Source: Cystobacter fuscus (lineage in GTDB: Bacteria; Myxococcota; Myxococcia; Myxococcales; Myxococcaceae). Taken from it: a DNA stretch of 64,000 nucleotides. Below are positions 45,288 through 53,097 of this stretch, piece by piece. A program made the position numbers and the translations under genes. Location: assembly GCF_002305875.1 (NCBI RefSeq), contig NZ_CP022098.1, forward strand, positions 10,788,001 through 10,852,000, read 5' to 3'. The stretch's first letter is position 1. The number at the start of each line of letters is the position of its first letter. The notes under the pieces were generated by a model that worked only from the letters and a program-made list of their open reading frames with translations, was not told the origin of the DNA and searched no databases.

Positions 45288-48200
45288 TGACGCGGCTGGT
45301 GGAGGGCTCGGTGAAGCACCGGGGCTGGACGCTGGGGCTCACGGCGCTGTTCGCCGTGCTGGCCTCGGCGATGGCGATGCGGCTGGAGCTGGACGCGCTG
45401 CCGGACATCACCACCAACCAGGTCCTGGTGCTCACCCGTGCCCCGGGTCTGACGCCCGAGGAGGTGGAGCGGCGGGTGACGCGGCCGGTGGAGACGGGGC
45501 TCGGCGGCATCCCGGGGCTGGTGGAGCACCGCAGCCTGTCGCGTTATGGCATCTCCTCGGTGACGGCCGTCTTCGAGGACGACGTGGACCCGTACCGCGC
45601 GCGCCAGCTCGTGCAGGAGCGGTTGAATGCCATCTCCGGCGAGCTGCCCCCGGGCGTGGACGCACCGGAGCTGGGGCCCCTGTCGGGAGGGCTCGGGGAA
45701 ATCTTCCACTTCACGCTCAGCTCGCCGGAGCGGACGTCGGCGGAGCTGCTGGAGCTGGCGGAGCTGCGGGTGGCGCCCCTGCTGCGAGGCGTGCCCGGCG
45801 TGGTGGAGGTGAACACCTGGGGAGGTCAGCAGCGCACGCTGGAGGTGCGCGCGGATCCGGTGAAGCTGGCGCAGCGCGGGCTGACACTGGCGGAGCTCCA
45901 GCGAGCGTTGGAGGGCGTGTCGGGCAGCGTGCCCGGGGCGAGCCTCGCGACGGGAGACCGGCAGGTGCTGGTGCGCGCGGTGGCACGGCCTCCCGGCCCG
46001 AGCGAGCTGGGCGGCGCGGTGGTGCGCGGTCCGGAAGGCCAGACATTACGGCTCGCGGACGTGGCCGAGGTGGTACCGGGAGCCCTGCCGCGCATCGGCA
46101 CGGCGACGGCCAACGGCCGGGGGGAGACGGTGTACCTGATGGCGCAGATGCTGCGCGGAGCCAACGCCCTGGACGTGATGAAGGGCGTACATGGGCGCAT
46201 GGAGCAGGTACGCGCGGCGCTGCCCGCGGACGTGCGGGTGGACGAGGTGTACGACCGGAGCACGCTGGTGCGCGGCACGCTGCGCACGGTGGCGAAGAAC
46301 CTGCTGGAGGGCGGCCTGCTGGTGGTGACGGTGCTCTTCCTGCTGCTGGGCAGCTTCCGGGCGGGACTGGTGGTGGCCTCGGCGATTCCGCTGTCCATGC
46401 TGGGCGCGGTGGTGGGCATGGTGCTGTTGAAGATTCCGGGCAACCTGATGAGCCTGGGCGCCATCGACTTCGGCCTGCTGGTGGACGGCGCGGTGGTGAT
46501 GGTGGAGGCCGTCTTCCACCACGTGGGGCACGAGCGCTCGGGCCGAGAGGGGTGGCGCGAGAAGGTGTCGCACGTGACGGGCTCGGTGGCGCGGCCCGTG
46601 TTCTTCTCGGTGCTCATCATCCTGCTGGTGTACGTGCCGGTGCTGGCGCTCAGCGGGGTGGACGGGAAGATGTTCCGCCCCATGGCGCTCACGGTGATGC
46701 TGGCGCTGGCCACCTCGTTGGTGCTCTCGCTCACCTTCATCCCCGCGGCGGCCAGCCTCGTGCTGCGCCCCGAGGACGTGCCCGAGCACCCTCCCCTGTT
46801 GGTGCGCTTCTTCGACAAGGTCTACCGCCCCGCGCTGGACCGGATGGCGCGCGTTCCCCGCCGGGTGGCGCTCGTGGCGGGGGTGCTGCTCGTGCTGGGC
46901 GTGGGCCTCTTCCTGAACGCGGGCAGCGAATTCGCCCCGCAGCTCGACGAGGGGGACCTGGTGGTGCAGACGACGCGCGCGGCGGACATCCGCCTGGAAG
47001 CGGCGGCTCGCGACGCGGGGCACCTGGAGGCGGTGCTGCTGAAGCATGTTCCCGAGGTGCGGCGGGTGGTGTCGCGCGTGGGCAGCCCCGCGGTGGCCAC
47101 GGACATCATGGGCCTGGAGCAGGCGGACGTCTTCATCCACCTCGCGCCCCGCGAGGCGTGGCGGCCGGGCCTCACGCGCGAGGCGCTCATCGCGGAGATG
47201 GCGGCCGTGCTGGAGGACAAGGCCCCCGGGAGCGGGCCGGCCTTCACGCAGCCCATCCAGATGCGCTTCAACGAGCTGCTGGGGGGCTCGGTGACGGACG
47301 TGGCGGTGAGCGTGTACGGGGAGGACCTGGGGCAGTTGCGCCGGCTGGCCGAGCAGGTGGCCGCGGAGGTGGGCCGGGAGGCCGGGGCCGAGGACGTGCG
47401 GGTGCTGGCGCCGCCGGAGGTGTCGCTGTTGGAGGTGGTGCCCCGGCCGCTGGACGCGGCGCGCATGGGCTTCAGCGTGCGCGAGGTGCTCGAGGCGGTA
47501 CAGGCGGTGCGCACGGGACTGGAGGTGGGGGCCACGTACGACGGGGCGGTGCGCATTCCCCTCGTGCTACGGCTGGCGGGGGAGCACGAGGCCTTCTCGC
47601 TGGCGGAGCTGCCGCTGCCGGTGGCCTCCGGCGCTACGGTGCCCCTGTCGCGGGTGGCCGACGTGAAGCTCGTCTCGGCGCCCAGCCTGGTGAGCAGGCA
47701 CGAGGGACAGCGCCGGCTGGTGGTGGGCTTCAACGTGCGCGGGGCGGACCTGGGCACGGTGGTGGAGCGCGCCCGGGCGCGAGTGGGCTCGGCCGTGCGC
47801 CTGCCGGAGGGCTACCGGATGGAATGGGGTGGCCAATATGAGACCTTGACGGAGGCGACGCGGCGGCTTTCGCTCGTCATCCCCGCGGTACTGGTGCTCA
47901 TCGTGACCGTGCTCTGGCTGACCTTCCAGCGCCTCCGCCCGGCGCTCATCATCTTCACGAACGTGCCCTTCGCGTGCGTGGGGGGTGTGGTGGCGCTCGT
48001 GCTGCGCGGCATGCCGGTGTCCATCTCGGCGGCCATCGGCTTCATCGCCCTGTCGGGCATCGCGGTGCTCAACGGCGTGGTGCTGATGGCGAGGCTGTTG
48101 CACCACGAGGCGAGTGGCCTGCCGGTGCGGGAGGCGGTGCTCCAGGCGGCGCGTGAGCGCTCGCGGCCGGTGTTGATGACGGCGCTGGTGGCGGCGCTGG

Positions 48201-48397
48201 GCTTCGTGCCGATGATGCTGGCCACCGGGGTGGGCGCCGAGGTGCAGCGTCCCCTGGCCACCGTGGTGGTGGGCGGCCTGGTGACGTCCACGCTGCTCAC
48301 CCTCATCATCCTCCCCTCGCTCTACCCGTGGTTCTCGGGGCAGCGCACGCGGTCCGCCGAGGCTCGCGCGCCGGTCCTCGAGGAGAAGACCGCATGA
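45284..48397 (+). CDS. Heavy-metal efflux RND transporter, CzcA/CusA family
   Basis: 1037 residues with 12 membrane helices and two large periplasmic loops. The HME-RND signature GAIDFGLLVDGAVVMVE is at about residues 392-408 (Asp395, Asp402), the proton-relay region of metal pumps. It starts MTRLVEGSVKHRGWTLGLTA and includes DALPDITTNQV, as in CzcA/CusA. Energised by protons, it exports divalent or monovalent metal ions from periplasm or cytoplasm out of the cell. Whether the metal is Cu/Ag or Zn/Co/Cd is not decided by motifs I can see. The stop overlaps the response-regulator start (ATGA). Confidence 0.93.
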   Translation: MMTRLVEGSVKHRGWTLGLTALFAVLASAMAMRLELDALPDITTNQVLVLTRAPGLTPEEVERRVTRPVETGLGGIPGLVEHRSLSRYGISSVTAVFEDDVDPYRARQLVQERLNAISGELPPGVDAPELGPLSGGLGEIFHFTLSSPERTSAELLELAELRVAPLLRGVPGVVEVNTWGGQQRTLEVRADPVKLAQRGLTLAELQRALEGVSGSVPGASLATGDRQVLVRAVARPPGPSELGGAVVRGPEGQTLRLADVAEVVPGALPRIGTATANGRGETVYLMAQMLRGANALDVMKGVHGRMEQVRAALPADVRVDEVYDRSTLVRGTLRTVAKNLLEGGLLVVTVLFLLLGSFRAGLVVASAIPLSMLGAVVGMVLLKIPGNLMSLGAIDFGLLVDGAVVMVEAVFHHVGHERSGREGWREKVSHVTGSVARPVFFSVLIILLVYVPVLALSGVDGKMFRPMALTVMLALATSLVLSLTFIPAAASLVLRPEDVPEHPPLLVRFFDKVYRPALDRMARVPRRVALVAGVLLVLGVGLFLNAGSEFAPQLDEGDLVVQTTRAADIRLEAAARDAGHLEAVLLKHVPEVRRVVSRVGSPAVATDIMGLEQADVFIHLAPREAWRPGLTREALIAEMAAVLEDKAPGSGPAFTQPIQMRFNELLGGSVTDVAVSVYGEDLGQLRRLAEQVAAEVGREAGAEDVRVLAPPEVSLLEVVPRPLDAARMGFSVREVLEAVQAVRTGLEVGATYDGAVRIPLVLRLAGEHEAFSLAELPLPVASGATVPLSRVADVKLVSAPSLVSRHEGQRRLVVGFNVRGADLGTVVERARARVGSAVRLPEGYRMEWGGQYETLTEATRRLSLVIPAVLVLIVTVLWLTFQRLRPALIIFTNVPFACVGGVVALVLRGMPVSISAAIGFIALSGIAVLNGVVLMARLLHHEASGLPVREAVLQAARERSRPVLMTALVAALGFVPMMLATGVGAEVQRPLATVVVGGLVTSTLLTLIILPSLYPWFSGQRTRSAEARAPVLEEKTA

Positions 48398-49071
48398 AGC
48401 TGCTGCTCGTCGAGGACGAGGAGAAGATGGCCCGGCTGTTGCGGCGGGGCCTGACGGAGGCGGGGCACCAGGTGGACGTGTGCCAGCGGGGCGAGGACGC
48501 GCTGGAGCAGGCACGGCGCATCGACTACGACACCGTGCTGCTGGACTGGAGCCTGCCGGACCTCGACGGGCTGGCGGTGCTGCGGCGCTGGCGGGAGCAG
48601 GGCCTGCGCACGCCGGTGTTGATGCTCACCGCGCGGGGCACGGTGGGAGAGAAGGTGCTGGGGTTGCGCGCGGGCGCGGACGACTACCTGGTGAAGCCCT
48701 TCGCCTTCGAGGAGTTGCTGGCACGGCTGGAGGCCCTGTACCGCCGGGGTGACGCCCAGGGCCTGGCGCGGCAGGTGGGTCCGCTGATGCTGGACTCGCG
48801 GCGCAGGGTGCTGCGGCACGGGGAGCGCGAGGAGTCACTCACCGGGCGCGAGTTCACCCTCTTCTCGGAGCTGGCCAGCCACGCGGGCGAGGTGCTGGCG
48901 CGCTCCACGCTGCTCAGCCACGTCTGGGGAGACAACTTCGATGGGCCGCCGAACATCGTGGACGTGTACGTGGGCTACCTGCGCGGAAAGCTGAAGAAGC
49001 TGGCGGTGGAGCCACAGGTGTCCATCCAATCCGTGCGGGGCGTGGGCTTCCGGTTGGTGGTGGAGGGGTAG
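48394..49071 (+). CDS. OmpR/CopR-type response regulator
   Basis: 225 residues from ATG 48394. Receiver domain with the acidic pair in LLLVEDEEK, phosphorylation site Asp51 in LLDWSLPDLDG, and Lys in DDYLVKPF; OmpR winged-helix DNA-binding domain from about residue 125 (LTGREFTLFSELASHAGEVL, IVDVYVGYLRGKL). Being the fourth gene of the efflux operon, it most likely activates this operon in response to the metal, as CusR/CopR do. Start overlaps the pump gene stop. Confidence 0.9.
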   Translation: MKLLLVEDEEKMARLLRRGLTEAGHQVDVCQRGEDALEQARRIDYDTVLLDWSLPDLDGLAVLRRWREQGLRTPVLMLTARGTVGEKVLGLRAGADDYLVKPFAFEELLARLEALYRRGDAQGLARQVGPLMLDSRRRVLRHGEREESLTGREFTLFSELASHAGEVLARSTLLSHVWGDNFDGPPNIVDVYVGYLRGKLKKLAVEPQVSIQSVRGVGFRLVVEG

Positions 49072-49075
49072 CGGG

Positions 49076-50455
49076 GTGAGGCTGGCGACGCGGCTGTGGT
49101 TGCTGGGCGCGCTGGTGCCCATCGTGGGCCTCCTGCTGGCGATGCTGCTCGCGGAGTCCTTCTTCGAGACATGGCTGGCGCGTCAGGTGGATCGGGCGCT
49201 GCTGTCGCAGGCGGCGGTGGAGTCGGTGAGTCTCTTCGACGGGCCCGGAGGCCAGCCGCACCTGCACCTGCTGAGCTCGCCGCTGGAGGAGGAGGTGCGC
49301 CCCTTCGCGCCGATGGCCGAGCTGTTCGATCCCGAGGGCCAGCGCCTGGTGTCCTATCCCTCCACGCTCGAGGGGCTCCACGGGCCGGCGCCCGCGCGAC
49401 AACCGCCCCAAGCGCCGCCGCGCTTCGAGACGGTACGAGGCGAGGATGGAGCGCGGCTGCGGCAACTCACCCTGGGGGTGCAGGCACCAACGGGCGGGGT
49501 GTACCTGCTGCGGTTGTCGGCGTCGCTGGCGCAGCAGGAGTCGGCGGTGCGGGCCTTCCACGCGGTGACGCTGGCGGTGGCGGTGTTGCTGGGCCTGGTG
49601 CTGTTCTCGCTCCAGACATGGCAGGCACGGTGGCTGGCCGGGCGGTTGAATCGGTTGCGAGTGCTCATCGGCCGGCTGCGAGAGGGCGCACTGCCCGAGT
49701 CCCCGGGGAGCGGCAAGCGCCGAGACGAGGTGTCCGAGGTAGAGGGTGCGCTGCACGAGGCCTCGGCGCGGCTCGCCGAGGCGCGCGAGGCCCAGGAGCA
49801 GCTCATCGCCCGGGCGGCGCACGAGCTGCGCACGCCGCTGGCGCTGATGCGCACGAGCCTGGATCTGGCGCTGTGGAAGGAGCGGGATGCCGCCTCGTTG
49901 CGCGAGGCGCTGGAGGAGACGCGGCGGGAGGTGGAGCGGCTGAGCGCGCTGGCGGGCAACCTGTTGGACCTGGCCTCGTTCGGGCGTGGCGGCTGGGAGG
50001 TGAGGGCCGGGGACCTGCGCGAGGTGGTGGAGGACGCGGCCGCCGCGGCGCGCGCGGAGGCGGAGGCACGGGGCGTCTGGGTGGTGGTCGAAGGCCCCGA
50101 GCCGGCTCCCTGCACCTTCCATGCGGCCTCGGTGAGGCAGGCGGTGGACAATCTGCTGGCGAATGCCTTGCGGTACGCCCCGAAGGGGACGGAGCTGTCC
50201 GTGCGGTTGGAGCACGAGGGGACCCGGTGGCGGCTGTCGGTCCGGGATCGGGGCCCTGGCATCCCGGTGGAGCACCGGGAGTCGGTCTTCCTGCCATTCC
50301 ATCGCGTGGAACCCAATGGCTCGGGGACGGGCCTGGGGCTGGCGGTGGTGCAGGAGGTCGCGAAACGCCACGGTGGCCGGGCCTGGGTGGCGGAGGCGAC
50401 GGGGCCGGGCGCGGAGGTGGTGCTCGAGCTTCCCGCGGAAGGCCCCTCCGCATGA
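49076..50455 (+). CDS. Sensor histidine kinase of the metal efflux operon
   Basis: 459 residues from GTG 49076, four bases after the regulator stop. Membrane helix at about residues 8-28, a periplasmic sensor region (about 35-155), a second helix (about 160-182), HAMP, then H-box RAAHELRTPLALMRTSLDLA (His249), N-box DNLLANALRYAP, G1 RDRGPGIP and G2 GSGTGLGLAVV. The periplasmic part lacks a cluster of Cys or Met, so metal binding is not evident. It should phosphorylate the adjacent response regulator. The operon appears to end here; the next gene is on the other strand. Confidence 0.9.
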   Translation: MRLATRLWLLGALVPIVGLLLAMLLAESFFETWLARQVDRALLSQAAVESVSLFDGPGGQPHLHLLSSPLEEEVRPFAPMAELFDPEGQRLVSYPSTLEGLHGPAPARQPPQAPPRFETVRGEDGARLRQLTLGVQAPTGGVYLLRLSASLAQQESAVRAFHAVTLAVAVLLGLVLFSLQTWQARWLAGRLNRLRVLIGRLREGALPESPGSGKRRDEVSEVEGALHEASARLAEAREAQEQLIARAAHELRTPLALMRTSLDLALWKERDAASLREALEETRREVERLSALAGNLLDLASFGRGGWEVRAGDLREVVEDAAAAARAEAEARGVWVVVEGPEPAPCTFHAASVRQAVDNLLANALRYAPKGTELSVRLEHEGTRWRLSVRDRGPGIPVEHRESVFLPFHRVEPNGSGTGLGLAVVQEVAKRHGGRAWVAEATGPGAEVVLELPAEGPSA

Positions 50456-50630
50456 ATCTTCTTGACGCCAAGAGCCGTCAGGCCTGGCTTGTCGTAGGGC
50501 TCGACGATCCTCGCACCGCTCTGTTTTGGAGAGTGCGAGCCTCTGGGCGTTGAGCCCTCGTGAGTGCCCGAGAGGGATGGGCCGCGAGCCGTGCGCTCCG
50601 CTCGCCAGTGCGTCGCACCAGCCCTCGCCG

Positions 50631-51353
50631 TCACTCGGCGTCCGCGATGCGATCGAGCAGTTCGCTCAACAGCGCGCTTTCGCCTTTCGTGAGAACAGTG
50701 ATCCGGTCAAGCGAGGCACGCAGCGCCGCGGCCACTGAGCGGACATCCGCGTTCGCCGGTGTAGCCGCCTCGCTCGAGATCGCGTTCACGACCGCCTCGC
50801 GCGCAGCATCGGCGAGTCCGAGGTCACGCTGCCCTTCGGGCTGGCGAAGGAGCGTGAGCACGGCCCCGGTGCCCATCGCCGACACGAGGCCGAGAGCCCG
50901 CTCTTCACTGACCCGCAGCCGACCCGCGCGCGCGATGTTCCGGATGCGCCGCCGCAGCACATCGTCCCCGTCGCTGACGGCAGGAGACTGCCACGCCAGA
51001 TGCGGATCGCTGCTCATGATCGCGAACAGCCCTGGATGGCTGAGGCCGAACGCGACGTGCGTGTCCCAGCCATCGCGAAAGTCCTGAAGCGGGTCGGGGT
51101 GCGGCGTGCGCACGGACTTCTTCGCCACGTAGCTCTTCATTACGTGCTCGATGACGGCCGCGAGGAGGCCACGCTTGTCGCCGAAGAGCCGGTAGATGGT
51201 CGGCGCCTGCACACCGGAGGCGGCGGCCACGGCACGCGTGGTCGCGGCATCCGGACCTCCAGAGGAGATGAGCTCAGCGGCGGCCGCGATGATGCGCGCG
51301 CGCGCATCGGGGCTCTCGGTGTCTTCGGCGGCGAACTTCTCGCGATCCTCCAT
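50631..51353 (-). CDS. TetR family transcriptional regulator
   Basis: 240 residues. Helix-turn-helix near the N-terminus: [20 protein letters not shown], then [20 protein letters not shown] (residues about 38-57, with the recognition helix APTIYRLFG). The C-terminal ligand domain is unlike any I recognise. It is divergent from the NmrA-like gene with 123 bp between starts and two 15-bp operator-like repeats there, so it probably represses that gene and itself. Inducer unknown. Confidence 0.88.
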   Translation of the reverse strand: MEDREKFAAEDTESPDARARIIAAAAELISSGGPDAATTRAVAAASGVQAPTIYRLFGDKRGLLAAVIEHVMKSYVAKKSVRTPHPDPLQDFRDGWDTHVAFGLSHPGLFAIMSSDPHLAWQSPAVSDGDDVLRRRIRNIARAGRLRVSEERALGLVSAMGTGAVLTLLRQPEGQRDLGLADAAREAVVNAISSEAATPANADVRSVAAALRASLDRITVLTKGESALLSELLDRIADAE

Positions 51354-51400
51354 GGGGCTGACATAGCACGCGCCTGCCGGAACGACGCTAACAGCGACTT

Positions 51401-51439
51401 GATAACGCCGTTACCCGTCGCTATGTTATCAATGGTAAC
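51401..51439. promoter_or_regulatory. Paired GTTAYC operators between tetR and NmrA-like genes
   Basis: GATAACgccGTTACC (51401-51415) and GTTATCaatGGTAAC (51425-51439) are two 15-bp imperfect palindromes built from the same six-base half-sites GTTAYC, in outward and inward arrangement. A further half-site GTTAC is at 51457. Two adjacent sites in a divergent region are typical for TetR repressors. Confidence 0.65.
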
Positions 51440-51476
51440 GAAATATTGATTCCATCGTTACATCGAGGAGCGTTCA

Positions 51477-52400
51477 ATGATCGTCGTGACCGGAGCGACA
51501 GGCCAGCTCGGCCGTCTCATCGTGGAGAAACTCGTCACCCGCGTCCCGGTGGACCGAGTCGCCGTCAGTGTCCGAGACGTGCGGAAGGCCCAGGATCTGG
51601 CGGCACGCGGCGTCCGAGTGCGCAGAGGCGACTTCACGGATCCGAAGAGCCTCGCGCACTCCTTCGAGGGCGCGTCCCAGGTCCTGCTCGTCTCGTCGAA
51701 TGCGAGTGCGCATGGGGGCGATCCCCTCGCCCAACATCGCGCCGCCATCGACGCCGCACGGTCCGCCGGCGCGCGGCGCATCGTCTACACGAGCCACATG
51801 GCCGCGAGCCGTTCGTCGGCGTTTCCCCCGATGCTCGACCATGCGGCGACGGAGCAGATGCTTGGCGAGTCCGGTCTGGCGTGGACCGCGCTTCGCAACG
51901 GTTTCTACGCCGCGAGCGCGATGTTCCTGCTGGGGCAGGGCCTGCAGACGGGAGTCTTCGAAGCGCCCGCGGATGGAAAGGTATCCTGGACCACGCACTC
52001 CGACCTGGCGGAGGCGGCAGCGGTGATTCTGACGAACGAGGGTCGGTACGACGGGCCCATGCCGCCGCTCACGGCAGCGCAGGCGCTCGACTTCGGAGAG
52101 CTGTGCGACGTCGCGTCGAGCCTCCTCGGACGTCCGATTCGTCGAACCACCGTGTCTGAGGACGAGATGCGAGCGAAGCTCGCGGCGTCCGGCATGCCCG
52201 CGCCCGCGGTCGCCATCTCGCTCGGTCTCTACCGCGCGAGCCGCAACGGCGAGTTCGCGGCCGTCGATCCCACGCTGCGGCAGTTGCTCGGACGTGAACC
52301 GACGAGCATGCGCGAGGTGATCGCCGAGAAGATGGGCCTAACGGCCTGGCGGGCTAGCTCTCGCCCGGGCTTGGACGCGGGGAGTGGGATGCGCACCTGA
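51477..52400 (+). CDS. NmrA-like atypical SDR, NAD(P)-binding oxidoreductase
   Basis: 307 residues. N-terminal Rossmann motif VVTGATGQLGRLIVEKLV (GxxGxxG), then QVLLVSSNASAHGGDP and RIVYTSHMAASRSSAFP, which resemble the NmrA/QOR2 quinone oxidoreductase group. These use NAD(P)H to reduce quinones or act as redox-sensing proteins; substrate unknown. GAGGAGC precedes ATG 51477. TetR-controlled, so likely induced by an electrophile or quinone-like compound. Confidence 0.82.
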   Translation: MIVVTGATGQLGRLIVEKLVTRVPVDRVAVSVRDVRKAQDLAARGVRVRRGDFTDPKSLAHSFEGASQVLLVSSNASAHGGDPLAQHRAAIDAARSAGARRIVYTSHMAASRSSAFPPMLDHAATEQMLGESGLAWTALRNGFYAASAMFLLGQGLQTGVFEAPADGKVSWTTHSDLAEAAAVILTNEGRYDGPMPPLTAAQALDFGELCDVASSLLGRPIRRTTVSEDEMRAKLAASGMPAPAVAISLGLYRASRNGEFAAVDPTLRQLLGREPTSMREVIAEKMGLTAWRASSRPGLDAGSGMRT

Positions 52401-52450
52401 CGCTGGCTCGCCAGGAGGGATGTCCCGGCATGAGGGCCTTTGCGCGCCGA

Positions 52451-52882
52451 TCAAGGCTTGACGGGATGACTGAAGTACAGTTCGGAGGCGATGGTCTGGA
52501 ATTGGATCTTGCCGTTTTCGACCACGAAGGTGTCGCTGCCGAAGAACGTGTTTTCATTCTTCGGCGTGTAGCGCCAGGTAAGGTAGATGACGCGGCCATT
52601 GATGATCGGTTGATCCAGATTGTTCTGGCCGGTGCTGAAAATCTGGAACAACTGGCTGAAGGCCCGGGCGATACCTGCCTTGCCGCGGATGACCTGATTG
52701 TTGAGAATCAGGACGGAGCTGTCGGTGTAATCCGACGTGATGGCGGCTACGTCATTGGCCTCCCAGGCCTTGATGTGGTGCTGCCAGACATCCTGGGTGC
52801 TCGGGGTGGCGGCCCGTGCCGGAACGCCAAAGGTCAACGTGGCGAGGATGCTGAAGAGAGCGGTATTGAAGGACGTGGTCAT
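52451..52882 (-). CDS. Secreted NTF2/SnoaL-like (DUF4440) protein
   Basis: 143 residues with a signal peptide (SILATLTFGVPARA). The mature part is an NTF2-like cone fold: HHIKAWEANDVAAITSDYTD is the first helix and strand, SSVLILNNQVIRGKAGIARA the next, and YLTWRYTPKNENTFFGSDTF and IQFQTIASELYFSH the sheet. Such domains bind or isomerise small molecules or act as ketosteroid-isomerase-like folds without fixed function. No ribosome site is obvious upstream of 52882. A 215-bp gap separates it from the RHS gene. Confidence 0.78.
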   Translation of the reverse strand: MTTSFNTALFSILATLTFGVPARAATPSTQDVWQHHIKAWEANDVAAITSDYTDSSVLILNNQVIRGKAGIARAFSQLFQIFSTGQNNLDQPIINGRVIYLTWRYTPKNENTFFGSDTFVVENGKIQFQTIASELYFSHPVKP

Positions 52883-52968
52883 CGGGTTTCTCCGTGAAGT
52901 GGGTTCTGATGACGCGTCAGGATTAACACGTGACCGATTCAGTCTTGAGCTGGCTTGCTTTCAAAGCT

Positions 52969-52989
52969 CTTTTGAATTCGCTTCAAAAG
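52969..52989. promoter_or_regulatory. Inverted repeat CTTTTGAA / TTCAAAAG in the gap upstream of the NTF2-like gene
   Basis: CTTTTGAA-ttcgc-TTCAAAAG, 8-bp arms, 87 bp upstream of the NTF2-like start. Possible operator of that gene or part of its promoter; nothing else supports it. Confidence 0.35.
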
Positions 52990-53018
52990 CAACGCCGTGG
53001 GGCTGGTAGGTGCAAAGG

Positions 53019-53049
53019 CCCCGGCCGCCATCAGGCGAGCCGGGGTTTT
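53019..53049 (-). terminator. Terminator hairpin after the RHS gene
   Basis: CCCCGGC plus CGCC pairs with GGCG plus GCCGGGG around a four-base loop, with a one-base bulge. On the plus side it is followed by TTTTCCTTTT, on the minus side by CCTTTGC. It lies 49 bp beyond the RHS stop (53098) and is probably bidirectional. The T-rich side reads on the plus strand. Confidence 0.65.
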
Positions 53050-53097
53050 CCTTTTCTCCTGAAGCCGCCAGCGGCAGACGGGCGAGCTGGCCGCGCG

